Positions 20,608-28,922 of a stretch of 28,922 bases of DNA are shown piece after piece. A program made the translations under genes and the position numbers. Within the stretch, counting starts at the first letter, position 1; each line of letters begins with the position of its first letter. The notes under the pieces are model-generated. The model saw only the letters and a program-made list of their open reading frames with translations. It was not told the origin of the DNA and made no database searches. Origin of the DNA: Pseudomonadota bacterium (GTDB lineage: Bacteria; Pseudomonadota; Alphaproteobacteria; Rhizobiales; Xanthobacteraceae); NCBI GenBank assembly GCA_023449855.1, contig JAEXHR010000076.1:1-28922 (forward strand), read 5' to 3'.

Positions 20608-22437
20608 CTACGGATTCGCAGCCGCTCCCAACGCGTTCGTATCTGAACTCTCTACACTCACCGCCTTCGTCCTGAAGAACGGGCTCGGCTCCGGCGTCTC
20701 CGCATTGCCGCGGATCAGTTTGCGGCCGGCTTCCAGGCCGCCGATCAATTCCAGCTCGATGCGCTGTTCGTCGCGTTCGCGCACTTCCGCGATGGCTTCG
20801 CGGGCGGCGTCCTCGTCGAGGCCGAGGCCCGTCAACACGGCCTCGCTGAACAGTAGCGCGGACTCGAAGGTCTCGCGGATCTGGAAATCGACGCCGGCAT
20901 GGATCAGGCGCAGCGAATGGCCGCGGTCGAAGGAGCGGACATAGAGTTTTGCTAGCGGGAATTCCGAGCGGCAGAGTTCGACGATCTTGTCGGCTGCTTC
21001 AGGCTTGTCGATGCAGACCAGGATCGCTTCGGCGGTGGCGGCGCCCGAGGCGTGCAGCACGTCGAGGCGGGTGCCGTCGCCGTAATGGACCTTGAAGCCG
21101 AAATTGCCGGCGGCGCGGATCATGTCCACATCGCTTTCGATCAGCGACAGTTCGATATTGCGCGCGAGCAGGGCCTGGGTCGCGACCTGCGCGAAGCGGC
21201 CGAAGCCGATGAACAGCACGCGGCCGCGCAGGCCGTCGGCCGGCTCGACGCCGTCCATGGAGACGGGGGCGGCGGAACGCATCTGCGCGTGGACCAGCAG
21301 CACGATGGGCGTCAGTGCCATGGACAGGATCACGATGGCGCTCATGACCGCGGAGGCGCGGGCATCGAAGATGCCGGCGGCGAGCGCTGCCGCATAGAGC
21401 ACGAAGGCGAATTCGCCGCCTTGCGCGAACAGCGCGGCGCGGTGGCTGGCGGCGGCATGGTCCGACCTGGTCAGGCGCGCGATCACATAGATGCCGATCG
21501 CCTTGACGATCATGAAGGCGAGGACACCGCCCAGCACCATCATCCATTCGTCCATGACGATGCGCAGGTTCAGCGACATGCCCACGCTGAGGAAGAACAG
21601 GCCGAGCAGGATGCCGCGGAACGGCTCGATATCCGCCTCGAGCTGGTGCCGGAAATTGGATTCCGACAGCAGCACGCCGGCGAGGAAGGCGCCCATCGCC
21701 ATCGACAGGCCGACGCTCTGCATGAACACGGCCGAGCCGAGCACGACGAGGAGTGCGGCGGCGGTGAGCACCTCGCGCGCGCCGGCGCGGGCGATGATGC
21801 GGAAGAACGGATCGAGCAGCCAGCGACCCGCGGCCAGCAGCGCCGCGAGGCCGGCGAGCGCGATGGCGACGCTCTGCCACATCGGCTTCGCATTCGCGGC
21901 TGCGGGGGCATCGGCCGCGCCCCAGATGGCGACCAGCGCCAGCAGCGGTACGATGGCGAGATCCTCCAGCAGCAGGATCGCGATGGCGCGCTGGCCTTCG
22001 GGCGAGGTGGTCTCGTCCTGCTCCTCCAGGAGCTGCATGATGACGGCCGTGGATGAGAGCACAAAACCCATGGCGCCGATCATGGCGACGGGGAATTTGA
22101 GCCCGGCGGCCATGCCGACCAGCGTGAGCAGGAAGCCGCAGGTGACGACCTGCGCGGCGCCGAGGCCAAAGATCTGCCGCCGCAGCTTCCACAGTTTCGA
22201 CGGGCGCATCTCCAGCCCGATGATGAACAGGAACATGACGACGCCGAGTTCGGCGGTATGCAGCAGCGTCTCGGGATCGTTGAACAGGCCGAGGCCGAAC
22301 GGCCCGACGGCAAGGCCGGCGGTGAGATAGCCGAGCACGGAGCCGAGCCCGAGGCGCTTGAACAGTGGCACTGCGACGGTAGCCGCACCCAGCAGGACGA
22401 TTGCGTGTCCCAGATTGAAACCGGATGCGTCCGCCAT
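20608..22437 (-). CDS. Kef-type K+/H+ antiporter (CPA2 family) with TrkA-N domain
   Basis: This 609-residue protein combines about 12 membrane segments (residues 8-390) with a cytoplasmic NAD-binding TrkA-N/RCK domain (about 405-525, RVLFIGFGRFAQVATQAL). FLFIIGLEMRPSKLWKLRR, then LSSTAVIMQLL and LLLEDLAIVPLLAL are CPA2 signatures. The pair MGAFLAGVLLSES also fits. KefB/KefC efflux K+ in exchange for H+, often gated by glutathione adducts; whether this one is glutathione-gated is unknown. No KefF/KefG-type partner is adjacent. The usual third Gly of the nucleotide loop is Ala (GFGRFA). GAGG lies before the ATG, and a 13-bp palindrome sits in the leader at 22459-22471. Confidence 0.93.
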   Translation of the reverse strand: MADASGFNLGHAIVLLGAATVAVPLFKRLGLGSVLGYLTAGLAVGPFGLGLFNDPETLLHTAELGVVMFLFIIGLEMRPSKLWKLRRQIFGLGAAQVVTCGFLLTLVGMAAGLKFPVAMIGAMGFVLSSTAVIMQLLEEQDETTSPEGQRAIAILLLEDLAIVPLLALVAIWGAADAPAAANAKPMWQSVAIALAGLAALLAAGRWLLDPFFRIIARAGAREVLTAAALLVVLGSAVFMQSVGLSMAMGAFLAGVLLSESNFRHQLEADIEPFRGILLGLFFLSVGMSLNLRIVMDEWMMVLGGVLAFMIVKAIGIYVIARLTRSDHAAASHRAALFAQGGEFAFVLYAAALAAGIFDARASAVMSAIVILSMALTPIVLLVHAQMRSAAPVSMDGVEPADGLRGRVLFIGFGRFAQVATQALLARNIELSLIESDVDMIRAAGNFGFKVHYGDGTRLDVLHASGAATAEAILVCIDKPEAADKIVELCRSEFPLAKLYVRSFDRGHSLRLIHAGVDFQIRETFESALLFSEAVLTGLGLDEDAAREAIAEVRERDEQRIELELIGGLEAGRKLIRGNAETPEPSPFFRTKAVSVESSDTNALGAAANP

Positions 22438-22458
22438 GAAGCCTCTTTCGTTGATCGG

Positions 22459-22471
22459 CCGAACTGTTCGG
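22459..22471. promoter_or_regulatory. Palindrome in the antiporter leader
   Basis: CCGAAC-T-GTTCGG is a perfect 13-base interrupted palindrome 22 bases upstream of the antiporter start. It could be a small operator or an mRNA hairpin near the ribosome site. It is not a GTTC-N7-GTTC LexA box. Confidence 0.35.
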
Positions 22472-22557
22472 TCCGGTCTGTCTTACATCTCGGTTGCATA
22501 TGCCTGCGCGACGTGTCGCGGGCAAGGTGGGGCACTGTCGCGCCCGTGGCGTCGCGG

Positions 22558-23592
22558 CTAGGCGTGAGCCGCCCGTATGATCGGCGCGACCTCGGTGCCT
22601 AGAAGCTCGATCGAGCGCTTCATCGCAGCGGTCTCGAGCGAGGCGGTGCTCATCTGGAAGGTGATGCGGGATATGCCGCCAAGCGCTTCGCTGGCATGGC
22701 GCATCTTTGCAGCGACGGTGGCGGGCGCACCGATCAGATACGCGCCGCCGGGGCCTGCGGTGGCCTCGAATTGCGCGCGCGACGGCGGCGACCAGCCGCG
22801 CTCGCGGCCGATCTTCGTCGTCAGATGCGCCCAGCCGGGAAAGAAGGCATCCCTTGCCGCCTGATCGGTCTCGCCGACAAAGCCCATGGCATGGACGCCG
22901 ACCTTGAGCGTGGCCGGATCATGCCCGGCATTCTTGCCGGCCTCGCGGTAGAGATCGACGAGCGGACGAAAACGCTCGAAGGTGCCTCCGATGATGGCGA
23001 CCATCAGCGGGATGCCGAGTGCGCCGGCGCGCGCAAAGGATTCTGGCGTGCCGCCGACGCCGATCCATAAAGGCAGCCGTGCCTGATGCGGACGCGGATA
23101 GATGCCCTGGCCCTTGAGCTCGGCGCGGAAGCGGCCCTTCCAGACGAGATGCGTCCTCTCGTTGAGTTTCCGAAAGAGGTCGAGCTTCTCGACGAAGAGG
23201 TCGTCATAGTCGCGCGGGTCCATACCGAACAGCGGATAGGCCTCGCCGAACGAGCCGCGGCCGACAACGAGTTCGGCGCGGCCGTTGGAGATCAGATCGA
23301 GGGTGGCGAATTCCTGAAACACGCGCACGGGATCGGCGGCGCTCAGCACCGTCACCGCGCTGGTGAGACGGATCTGCCGGGTGCGCGCTGCGGCCGCGGC
23401 GAGAATGATGGCAGGGGCGGAATCGAGGAATTCGGCGCGGTGGTGTTCGCCGATGCCGAAGACGTCGAGGCCGACGCGGTCGGCAATCTCGACCTCATCG
23501 AGAAGGTCGCCCATGCGTTCGGTTGGCGACGGGAGTTTGCCCGTCGCCGGATCGGGGAGGATGGCTGCAAAACTGTCGATGCCGATTTCCAT
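22558..23592 (-). CDS. LLM-class flavin-dependent oxidoreductase
   Basis: This 344-residue protein has the bacterial luciferase-like TIM-barrel pattern. It opens MEIGIDSFAAILPDP. EIADRVGLDVFGIGEHHRAEF matches the EHH substrate/flavin edge, and TSAVTVLSAADPVRVFQEFA and LVVGRGSFGEAYPLFG are FMN-pocket segments. PLWIGVGGTPESFARAG is the conserved phosphate-binding stretch. Family members use FMN or F420, and many are monooxygenases that need a flavin reductase. AAGGAG precedes the ATG. It is the last of three same-strand genes (hydrolase, porin, this), 41 bases after the porin stop, probably one operon. Confidence 0.9.
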   Translation of the reverse strand: MEIGIDSFAAILPDPATGKLPSPTERMGDLLDEVEIADRVGLDVFGIGEHHRAEFLDSAPAIILAAAAARTRQIRLTSAVTVLSAADPVRVFQEFATLDLISNGRAELVVGRGSFGEAYPLFGMDPRDYDDLFVEKLDLFRKLNERTHLVWKGRFRAELKGQGIYPRPHQARLPLWIGVGGTPESFARAGALGIPLMVAIIGGTFERFRPLVDLYREAGKNAGHDPATLKVGVHAMGFVGETDQAARDAFFPGWAHLTTKIGRERGWSPPSRAQFEATAGPGGAYLIGAPATVAAKMRHASEALGGISRITFQMSTASLETAAMKRSIELLGTEVAPIIRAAHA

Positions 23593-23633
23593 GGGAACTC
23601 CTTGGTTGCTTCGCCGATCAGGCCGCTGCTCGG

Positions 23634-25034
23634 CTAGAACCGGTAGGTCGCCATCATGCTGATCAAAGTGATGGTCTGTGCAGGTCCGGTGTCCGATATG
23701 AAACGCCCGGGTTCGAACGCGCTCAATGATGCCGACAGGTTGAGCTCGGCTGTAGCCTGCCAGGCCACGGAAAGCTCGACCTGATTTCCGATGAAGCGCG
23801 CATCGCTGCCTTTGCCGCTCCGCACGAGGTTTCCGGGAACTCCGTAGATCCCGTCGGCCGTGCTCTGTCGCCAGAAGGCGCCACCTGTGAACGAGACTGC
23901 GACATCCTTTCGCGGATAGACCGTGATCGACGGCCGGACCTGGATGAGGTTGCGCGGCCCGACCGGCGACAGCGCTCCGAAATATTTGCCCCTCGGAAAC
24001 AGCGGATTGAACGTGCCGAGATCAAGATCGTTCGGGTTGTCGTCTCCCGAGATCACATCGCTCATGAACCGGACTTCGGGCTGCAGTGGCGCCTGCAGGA
24101 AACGATAGCCGAACTCACCGCCAATGCCCCATGCCGCCACGCGATGAGTTCCGAACGTTCCCCGCTGCAGGGCGCCTTCAAAATTCCAGAACCAAGCGCC
24201 GGTATCGCCGAAGATTCTCGTTCCGAACGTATGCGCTAGTTCCCTGCCACGACCTTGATCGAAAACCGCATCGTGATCCAGCAAACCGAGATAGTAGACA
24301 TCGACACCGACCGATTTGTTCTCCCGCAGCCATTGCGTCGCATAGGCACCCCAGACAGACTTTTGGCGCGACGTACGATCATCGAAGTCGCCCGGAAGGT
24401 TGTCGACGGGACGCGCATACAGCAGAGTTAGCTGCCGATCCGTTTCGGTGACGATGGCGTCGAGGCCGTCAAAGGCCTGCGGGACATTGGGGCCGTAGCG
24501 GGTGTCGATGAAACGGCCTGCGCCCAGCGACATCAGCTTGCGTCCTGCCGACAGCCGCAGCCTGGTGCGGTCTCCGACATTCATTTCGATCTCGCCGAAC
24601 GCCTGAAGGAGATCGGCGCCGGTCGTATCGACCGGACGCTCGGGCCGGCTGGTGCCTGTGATCGACGAGAGGATAGGCTGGGCGAAAAACCGCACATCTC
24701 CCGCGTGGAGGTCGGCATAGGGCATGAACCGGTGCCAGATATAACGATCATCCGGCGCCGATCCCCAATTGACATTGGCATAGCCTTCGTAGCGCGACCG
24801 GGCTTCCATGCCTGTCGAGAGATAAACCGATCCCTGCTGGTCCAGCGGAATGTATTTGAATGGCTCCGTCCAATGACCTGTCCGTTTCGATGGGTCAGCG
24901 AGATAGGACCAATCCTCGCGATATCGTTCATTTGTCAGCGTCGGTGCACGCTCGACATCGGTGCCGACTTGCGCCTGTGCGCATGCAGTCGTCACGGCGA
25001 TCGCCGCCGCAAGAACGAAGCTCAACTTGATCAT
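23634..25034 (-). CDS. Alginate-export-family outer-membrane porin
   Basis: This 466-residue protein has a Sec signal (MIKLSFVLAAAIAVTTACAQA). The mature barrel has the alginate_exp (PF13372) pattern: REDWSYLADPSKRTGHWTEP near the start, then YLSTGMEARSRYEGYANVNW, LRLSAGRKLMSLGAGRFIDTR and the Phe-ending last strand ISMMATYRF. Despite the family name, many members are general or solute-specific porins in catabolic clusters. The neighbouring hydrolase and monooxygenase fit uptake of an organic solute better than alginate export, and no alginate genes are near. The start lacks a clear ribosome site but suits the signal peptide. It is the middle gene of a likely operon. Confidence 0.87.
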   Translation of the reverse strand: MIKLSFVLAAAIAVTTACAQAQVGTDVERAPTLTNERYREDWSYLADPSKRTGHWTEPFKYIPLDQQGSVYLSTGMEARSRYEGYANVNWGSAPDDRYIWHRFMPYADLHAGDVRFFAQPILSSITGTSRPERPVDTTGADLLQAFGEIEMNVGDRTRLRLSAGRKLMSLGAGRFIDTRYGPNVPQAFDGLDAIVTETDRQLTLLYARPVDNLPGDFDDRTSRQKSVWGAYATQWLRENKSVGVDVYYLGLLDHDAVFDQGRGRELAHTFGTRIFGDTGAWFWNFEGALQRGTFGTHRVAAWGIGGEFGYRFLQAPLQPEVRFMSDVISGDDNPNDLDLGTFNPLFPRGKYFGALSPVGPRNLIQVRPSITVYPRKDVAVSFTGGAFWRQSTADGIYGVPGNLVRSGKGSDARFIGNQVELSVAWQATAELNLSASLSAFEPGRFISDTGPAQTITLISMMATYRF

Positions 25035-25178
25035 CAGGCGTTTTCATCGACGATGGTGGTCGGATCGTTGGACGGGACTGCGCGTTCCCGCTGCGCTCGG
25101 CCGTTGCCGTTGCGCTGAGGATGGACGGCGAGACCGCAATGAGCGGTGCTCGCACGGTCACGCCGTCGCTTGGCTCAG

Positions 25179-25826
25179 TTAGCTTTTCGGCACCGGCGTG
25201 TTGAGCAGTTGCTGCTCCCACACATAGGCGATGCCGGTGCCGCCGCCGTGCTGGATCATGATGTCCGTCACGCCTTGCACCGTCTCAAGCCGTGCCCAGT
25301 CGCGCTGCCATTCGCCGATCACCGCGAACCAGGTCATCATGTTGGCGCCGGCCCGGATCATGCGCTGGATCGCGACCTCATGGGCTTCGAGCGACATGCC
25401 GCCGGACGCGTCGGTGACGACCGTGACGTCCCAGCCCTCGCCGAGCGCCTGGATCGTGGGCATTGCGACGCAGACTTCGGTCCACAGGCCTGCGATGATG
25501 AGTTGCTTGCGACCCGTCGCCTTCACTGCGTTCACCACTTTCGGATCCTGCCAGGTGTTGACCCAGGTCCGGTCGATCACCTCCTGTCCGGGGAAGACAT
25601 CGGTGATCTGCGGAAACAGCACGCCGCCACGCTCGATGAGCACGCTCGTCAAAATCGTGGGAACGCCGAACACCTTGGCGGCCTTGGCCAGACCCACCGT
25701 GTTGTTGATCACCGACTGTTGGTTGTGGCTGTTCAGAGCGGCCATCTGGAACGGCTGGTGGTCGATCAGAACGAGGACCGAGTCTTCGGGACGAAGAAGC
25801 GACGCAAGGCCATTACGAAAGGTCAT
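25179..25826 (-). CDS. Isochorismatase-family cysteine hydrolase (YcaC-like)
   Basis: This 215-residue protein is of the isochorismatase-like fold, closest by look to YcaC. VLVLIDHQPFQMAAL carries the catalytic Asp (D22), and LIIAGLWTEVCVAMPT carries the nucleophile Cys (C119). VIDRTWVNTWQDP and DVTVVTDASGGMS are typical of YcaC-type proteins. Natural substrates of YcaC are unknown; relatives cleave amides or isochorismate. The start at 25826 has an AGAGGATG ribosome site; the frame stays open upstream through the divergent LysR region by chance. It is the first gene of the presumed hydrolase-porin-LLM operon and divergent from the LysR regulator. Confidence 0.9.
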   Translation of the reverse strand: MTFRNGLASLLRPEDSVLVLIDHQPFQMAALNSHNQQSVINNTVGLAKAAKVFGVPTILTSVLIERGGVLFPQITDVFPGQEVIDRTWVNTWQDPKVVNAVKATGRKQLIIAGLWTEVCVAMPTIQALGEGWDVTVVTDASGGMSLEAHEVAIQRMIRAGANMMTWFAVIGEWQRDWARLETVQGVTDIMIQHGGGTGIAYVWEQQLLNTPVPKS

Positions 25827-25974
25827 GAATACATCCTCTGCTGCCGTTGTAAGTGAGACGGATCGGGAGACATGCGCCAACGGCGACGTTGTCTGAGGGC
25901 GTATTGCCGTTCTTGTCGGTAGTGCGATAGTGACCGCTCCTGCCAAGCTGTGTCGCAGAACGGGGAACGCCGAA

Positions 25975-26856
25975 TTGGATATCGAAGATCTCAGGACGTT
26001 CGTGGAAGTCGCCGACGCGGGAGGCGTGTCATCTGCCGCACGCCGGCTTGGCGTCTCCAAGTCCATCGTTAGTCGGCAACTCGCCAGGCTTGAGGCGGAA
26101 CTCGGTGCCCAGCTTCTGGCACGAACCACGCGCGGCGCTGCGCTCACCGAGGCCGGGGTCATATTTCGGGATCATGCGGCCCGCGCCTGCGCCGAAATGG
26201 ACGCCGCACGGGAGCTGATCCTGCCTGACGGCGAACTTCGCGGCCGGTTGCGCATTGCGCTGCCTCTGACGTTCGGCGCAACGCATCTGGCGCCCGTGCT
26301 GGCGGAGATGGCGCGCCGTCATCCGCAGCTTCACATCCACACCGCCTATAGCGATCGCTTCGTCGATCTCATCGCGGAAGGTTTCGACTGCGCAATCCGG
26401 TTTGGCTATCTGCAGGATTCCAACCTGATCGCGCGCCATGTCGGGCCCATCTATGGAAGACTTGTCGCGAGTCCGGATTATATCAAAGCGCATGGTGCGC
26501 CGGAGAAGCCCGAGGACCTCACCGCCCATGAGGCCCTTATGCGAGGCACCGAAGCCTGGCAGTTCATGGATGGCGACAAGATCGTGACGGTTCGTCCGCA
26601 GGGGCGCTTCAAGGCCGACAACGCAACAGCGCTGGTGGCAGCGGCTTTGACAGGGCTCGGGATCGCCTGGCTGCCCCATGGTATCACCGACGACCATATT
26701 GCTTCCGGTGCGCTCGTTCCGCTGATGACACGCTATCCGTCACCGGTGGCAGGCATGTATGTCATCCGTCCACCAAGCCCGCATCCGGCGCGCAAGGTGA
26801 GGGTGCTCACCGATATGTTGGTCGCGTGTTTTGAAACGGTTCCGCCCCCTGTGTAG
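25975..26856 (+). CDS. LysR-family transcriptional regulator
   Basis: This 293-residue LysR-type regulator has the N-terminal winged helix-turn-helix DIEDLRTFVEVADAGGVSSAA then RRLGVSKSIVSRQLARLEAE (about 3-62). A periplasmic-binding-like effector domain follows (about 88-290), with GRLRIALPLTFGATHLAPVL and the LIAEGFDCAIRFGYL segment. I chose the TTG at 25975, because LDIEDLRTFVEV is the normal start and GGGGAA precedes it. An in-frame GTG at 25930 would add 15 residues. It is divergent from the YcaC-like hydrolase gene, so it probably controls that operon and itself; I could not fix a T-N11-A binding site. The effector is unknown. Confidence 0.93.
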   Translation: MDIEDLRTFVEVADAGGVSSAARRLGVSKSIVSRQLARLEAELGAQLLARTTRGAALTEAGVIFRDHAARACAEMDAARELILPDGELRGRLRIALPLTFGATHLAPVLAEMARRHPQLHIHTAYSDRFVDLIAEGFDCAIRFGYLQDSNLIARHVGPIYGRLVASPDYIKAHGAPEKPEDLTAHEALMRGTEAWQFMDGDKIVTVRPQGRFKADNATALVAAALTGLGIAWLPHGITDDHIASGALVPLMTRYPSPVAGMYVIRPPSPHPARKVRVLTDMLVACFETVPPPV

Positions 26857-27020
26857 GCGGTTGCTGACGGCTCTGCTCGCCTCGGCAAGCGAAGAGTCGG
26901 TAGTGGAGGGTGGTGCGCTCAGCGCAGCATGACGTGTTGCTGCGTCATGATGTCACCCGGAGCGGTCGATGCGCGTTGTGACGCTTGCATAGCGGCGGAT
27001 GGCGGTGACAGGATTTGTCC

Positions 27021-27779
27021 ATGCTTGCCACCGTCCAATATCACGCTTGGCGGCGTGTGCGTGCTGCATACTACGCCTTCGGCCTTGCCCGGATGCCTTT
27101 CGGGAATGCGCTGGGACGCGCCGTGAGCGATTGGGAGATTGCGCAGGGTTTCGGTGACAGCCCGAAGGCAAAGGCCACCTGGGATGCCGAATATGGCGAC
27201 GGGCGCTGGAACTATATCGGGCAACTTCACGAGAACAGCCGCTATTGGACGCTGATCGGCTATATGGACGCGTTCCGGCGCGGCGGCGAATATCTCGATG
27301 TCGGCTGCGGCGACGGCGTGCTGTTCGAGCGCTTCAAGGCACTTGGTTATCACCGCTATGTTGGGATCGATATTTCGGATGTCGCGATCGACAGGCTGCG
27401 CCACCACAATGACGCGCGCACCAGCTTCGCTCAGGCTGACGGCAATGTGTATGAGCCTGTCGGGCGTTTCGACGTGATCGTCCTCAACGAGTCGCTGTAC
27501 TATCTCGACGATCCCATCCAGTCGCTCGACCGCTATGCGCAGTGGCTCAAGCCGGATGGCTGCATCATCGTGTCGACCTATACGGCGTCGCGGCGCTCGC
27601 TCGCGGTGCTGCGCGAGGCCAAGGGATCCTTCGCTGTCATCGACGAGGCGAAGACGACGCAGGGCGTCATGTCATGGCTTTGCACTGTGCTGAAGAAATC
27701 CCGGGCTGCAGCAGCTGCGCTCGTTGCAGGTGTGGCCACGGATGCCGGCAATCTTTTTGCCGTGATTCTGGCAATCTAG
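27021..27779 (+). CDS. Class I SAM-dependent methyltransferase
   Basis: This 252-residue protein has the Rossmann-type methyltransferase core. Motif I is YLDVGCGDGVLFERF (91-105), the acidic residue ending strand 2 is in YVGIDISDVAIDRL, and ADGNVYEPVGRFDVIVLNES covers motifs II-III. WLKPDGCIIVSTY follows. The N-terminal 45 residues are basic and unlike the core. The substrate is unknown. No transport or biosynthesis partner is adjacent, so context is uninformative. AGGA lies 8 bases before the ATG; an in-frame TTG two codons upstream is less likely. It converges with the DUF2798 gene. Confidence 0.88.
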   Translation: MLATVQYHAWRRVRAAYYAFGLARMPFGNALGRAVSDWEIAQGFGDSPKAKATWDAEYGDGRWNYIGQLHENSRYWTLIGYMDAFRRGGEYLDVGCGDGVLFERFKALGYHRYVGIDISDVAIDRLRHHNDARTSFAQADGNVYEPVGRFDVIVLNESLYYLDDPIQSLDRYAQWLKPDGCIIVSTYTASRRSLAVLREAKGSFAVIDEAKTTQGVMSWLCTVLKKSRAAAAALVAGVATDAGNLFAVILAI

Positions 27780-27830
27780 CGTCCGATCCATCTTCTCCGC
27801 AAATCGCGATGCGTTTCTCAAGAGCGTGCG

Positions 27831-28061
27831 CTAATGGGCGCGCGTTATCCTCTGCACGAATGTTCTGATGACGGGCGCTGCCAATATCACGATGGGCAGC
27901 ATGATCAGCCATGACAGCGACCAGGCCGACAGCCAATGGATGAGAAAGGAGCGGTCCTGCCAGAACGCCGCGCTCGCGACGGCAGACGATACGCCGCTGG
28001 TGAGTCCGGACTGGATCACACCGAACGTCAAGTGACTGTGTCGGGCCGGTATCAGTGTCAT
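27831..28061 (-). CDS. DUF2798 small membrane protein
   Basis: This 76-residue protein matches DUF2798: two hydrophobic helices, about 12-32 (FGVIQSGLTSGVSSAVASAAF) and 40-66 (LSAWSLSWLIMLPIVILAAP), ending PVIRTFVQRITRAH. Family proteins are of unknown function in the inner membrane. GGAGG lies 7-8 bases before the ATG, which fixes the start. It converges with the methyltransferase gene, leaving 51 bases between the stops. Confidence 0.82.
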   Translation of the reverse strand: MTLIPARHSHLTFGVIQSGLTSGVSSAVASAAFWQDRSFLIHWLSAWSLSWLIMLPIVILAAPVIRTFVQRITRAH

Positions 28062-28251
28062 TCAATGTCCTCCGATAGGGGAGGACAAGGCAATAAACCT
28101 GCCAAATCAGAATCTGGCATTTGTCAGAGCCTGATTTTATCCGAGAAACGGATTCTGGCGACCGAGGTGGGCTGGGTATGGCGCACGACCTCCGCGATCC
28201 ATTCCAGGGAGGTTAGTATGCTCGTTCTAAAAGTGCGATCTGAAGTGTAGT

Positions 28252-28446
28252 TCAGCTGATCGACATGCGATCGAGGTGTTCGGCATCTGCGATCGTTTCT
28301 TCGTTCTCCGCGAGCTGAATCCAGGAGAGCGCCTGGTGCAGCAGACGCATCATTTCAGCGTCCTCAATCGCCTTCATTGCAGAGAGCCCCACCTCTGCTG
28401 CGCGCTGACGATACTCAAACGATAGTTTGGTGCATCGTTTGCTCAC
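28252..28446 (-). CDS. Small hypothetical protein
   Basis: This 64-residue, soluble, helical protein reads SFEYRQRAAEVGLSAMKAIED, then MMRLLHQALSWIQLAENEE. It resembles the short YR-x-RAAE...A-x-SW-x-LA-x-E proteins frequent in Bradyrhizobium-group genomes, which have no assigned function. The start is GTG; the upstream GGGATT is a weak ribosome site. It is convergent with a 10-codon plus-strand frame that ends one base before its stop. No partner gene is close. Confidence 0.65.
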   Translation of the reverse strand: MSKRCTKLSFEYRQRAAEVGLSAMKAIEDAEMMRLLHQALSWIQLAENEETIADAEHLDRMSIS

Positions 28447-28922
28447 AATCCCGGCTCCAGTCGGATCTTGGCGTCGCCCGTCATTTGCAGGCTATCAGAA
28501 CGCGTTGCCGAGGCCATTCACATCATCAAGAAAACAGTGCTTAGAAACATCATTCGACAAAAGCGGTACGATGGGACCCGGGGAAATTCCTGTCTGACGG
28601 AAGGCATGGACTGCTGAGGTTGTTGCGGTGAACTTTTCTCTTCCTGAAGTTGAAGAGCAGTTTGGCTCACGCCCGCTGCTGAGAGTCCGCGAATGAGTCG
28701 CTTACCTGTTCACTTGTAAAGTTGTTGTCAGCCTTGCCGTTCAAGGTCTGCGACGGAAGAGGCATCCAGCGGCGGGATTGCCGCGAACGGATTCAAGGCG
28801 CAATGATTCAGAGCGTGCCTCTGCGGTAGCGCGATCGACTGCGCGGCGGAGTTTCCCTGCGGATTGCTACCGCACAGAGGGTCGTCAGTCCGGCGCGACG
28901 GACGTCGTGAATGGCTTGGGGC
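28447..28922. other. Gene-poor tail with a structured inverted repeat
   Basis: No gene is recognised in these 476 bases. A plus-strand 22-codon frame starting GTG at about 28628 and an open minus-strand frame reaching the window edge (63 codons before a TGA near 28732) lack motifs. GCGGTAGC at 28823-28830 pairs with GCTACCGC at 28866-28873, and flanking TCT/AGA segments can pair with a bulge, so the region could fold as an RNA or be a repeat. Confidence 0.4.

Noticed and set aside
21052..22056. 334-codon plus-strand frame opposite the antiporter gene
   Set aside because: Shadow of the Kef-type gene, with charged low-complexity translation.

Overview
The window is GC-rich bacterial chromosome. 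Several features point to the Alphaproteobacteria, most likely the Bradyrhizobium/Rhodopseudomonas/Tardiphaga group (Nitrobacteraceae). UvrA has the N-terminus MDEVIKARRQQ that I associate with that group. Two Omp25-like small beta-barrel proteins are present, along with DUF1127, DUF2306, DUF2189 and DUF2798 proteins. The two LexA boxes have the alphaproteobacterial direct-repeat form GTTC-N7-GTTC. No rRNA, tRNA, CRISPR array, insertion sequence or prophage gene was recognised. The first 13 bases are a C homopolymer that looks like a contig edge.

Layout. 1-5.3 kb holds single small genes: a 50-aa DUF1127 protein, a DUF2189 membrane protein, a DUF3597 protein, an exported fumarylacetoacetate-hydrolase-like protein, a GNAT/HAD pair, and a DUF433/DUF5615 toxin-antitoxin-like pair. 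A dispersed inverted repeat lies in this stretch. 5.3-10.4 kb is a DNA-repair block: uvrA (-), an outer-membrane beta-barrel gene (-), and ssb (+). A LexA box precedes both uvrA and ssb, and the two boxes resemble each other. 10.5-11.5 kb holds a DUF2306 membrane protein and a second DUF1127 gene. That second gene has an intrinsic terminator and a possible 24-codon leader ORF just upstream, which is the layout of a transcription attenuator. 11.5-16.1 kb is a NitT/TauT-type ABC importer operon (permease, ATPase, Tat-exported binding protein) followed by a flavin reductase. A TrmB-type regulator is divergent from it, and a 12-bp palindrome sits inside the operon promoter. 16.3-19.1 kb is gyrA.

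19.3-22.4 kb has a second beta-barrel gene and a Kef-type K+/H+ antiporter. 22.5-26.9 kb is a probable three-gene operon (YcaC-like cysteine hydrolase, alginate-export-family porin, luciferase-like monooxygenase) with a divergent LysR regulator. 27-28.9 kb holds a SAM methyltransferase, a DUF2798 membrane protein, a small hypothetical protein and a gene-poor tail with a structured inverted repeat.

How the genes work together. uvrA and ssb are probably members of the LexA regulon. The ABC operon and the LysR-linked operon look like two independent uptake/oxidation modules of unknown substrate. The most unusual regulatory structures are the DUF1127 leader/terminator and the palindrome in the ABC operon promoter. 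All functional calls rest on motif recognition by eye; no database search was run.
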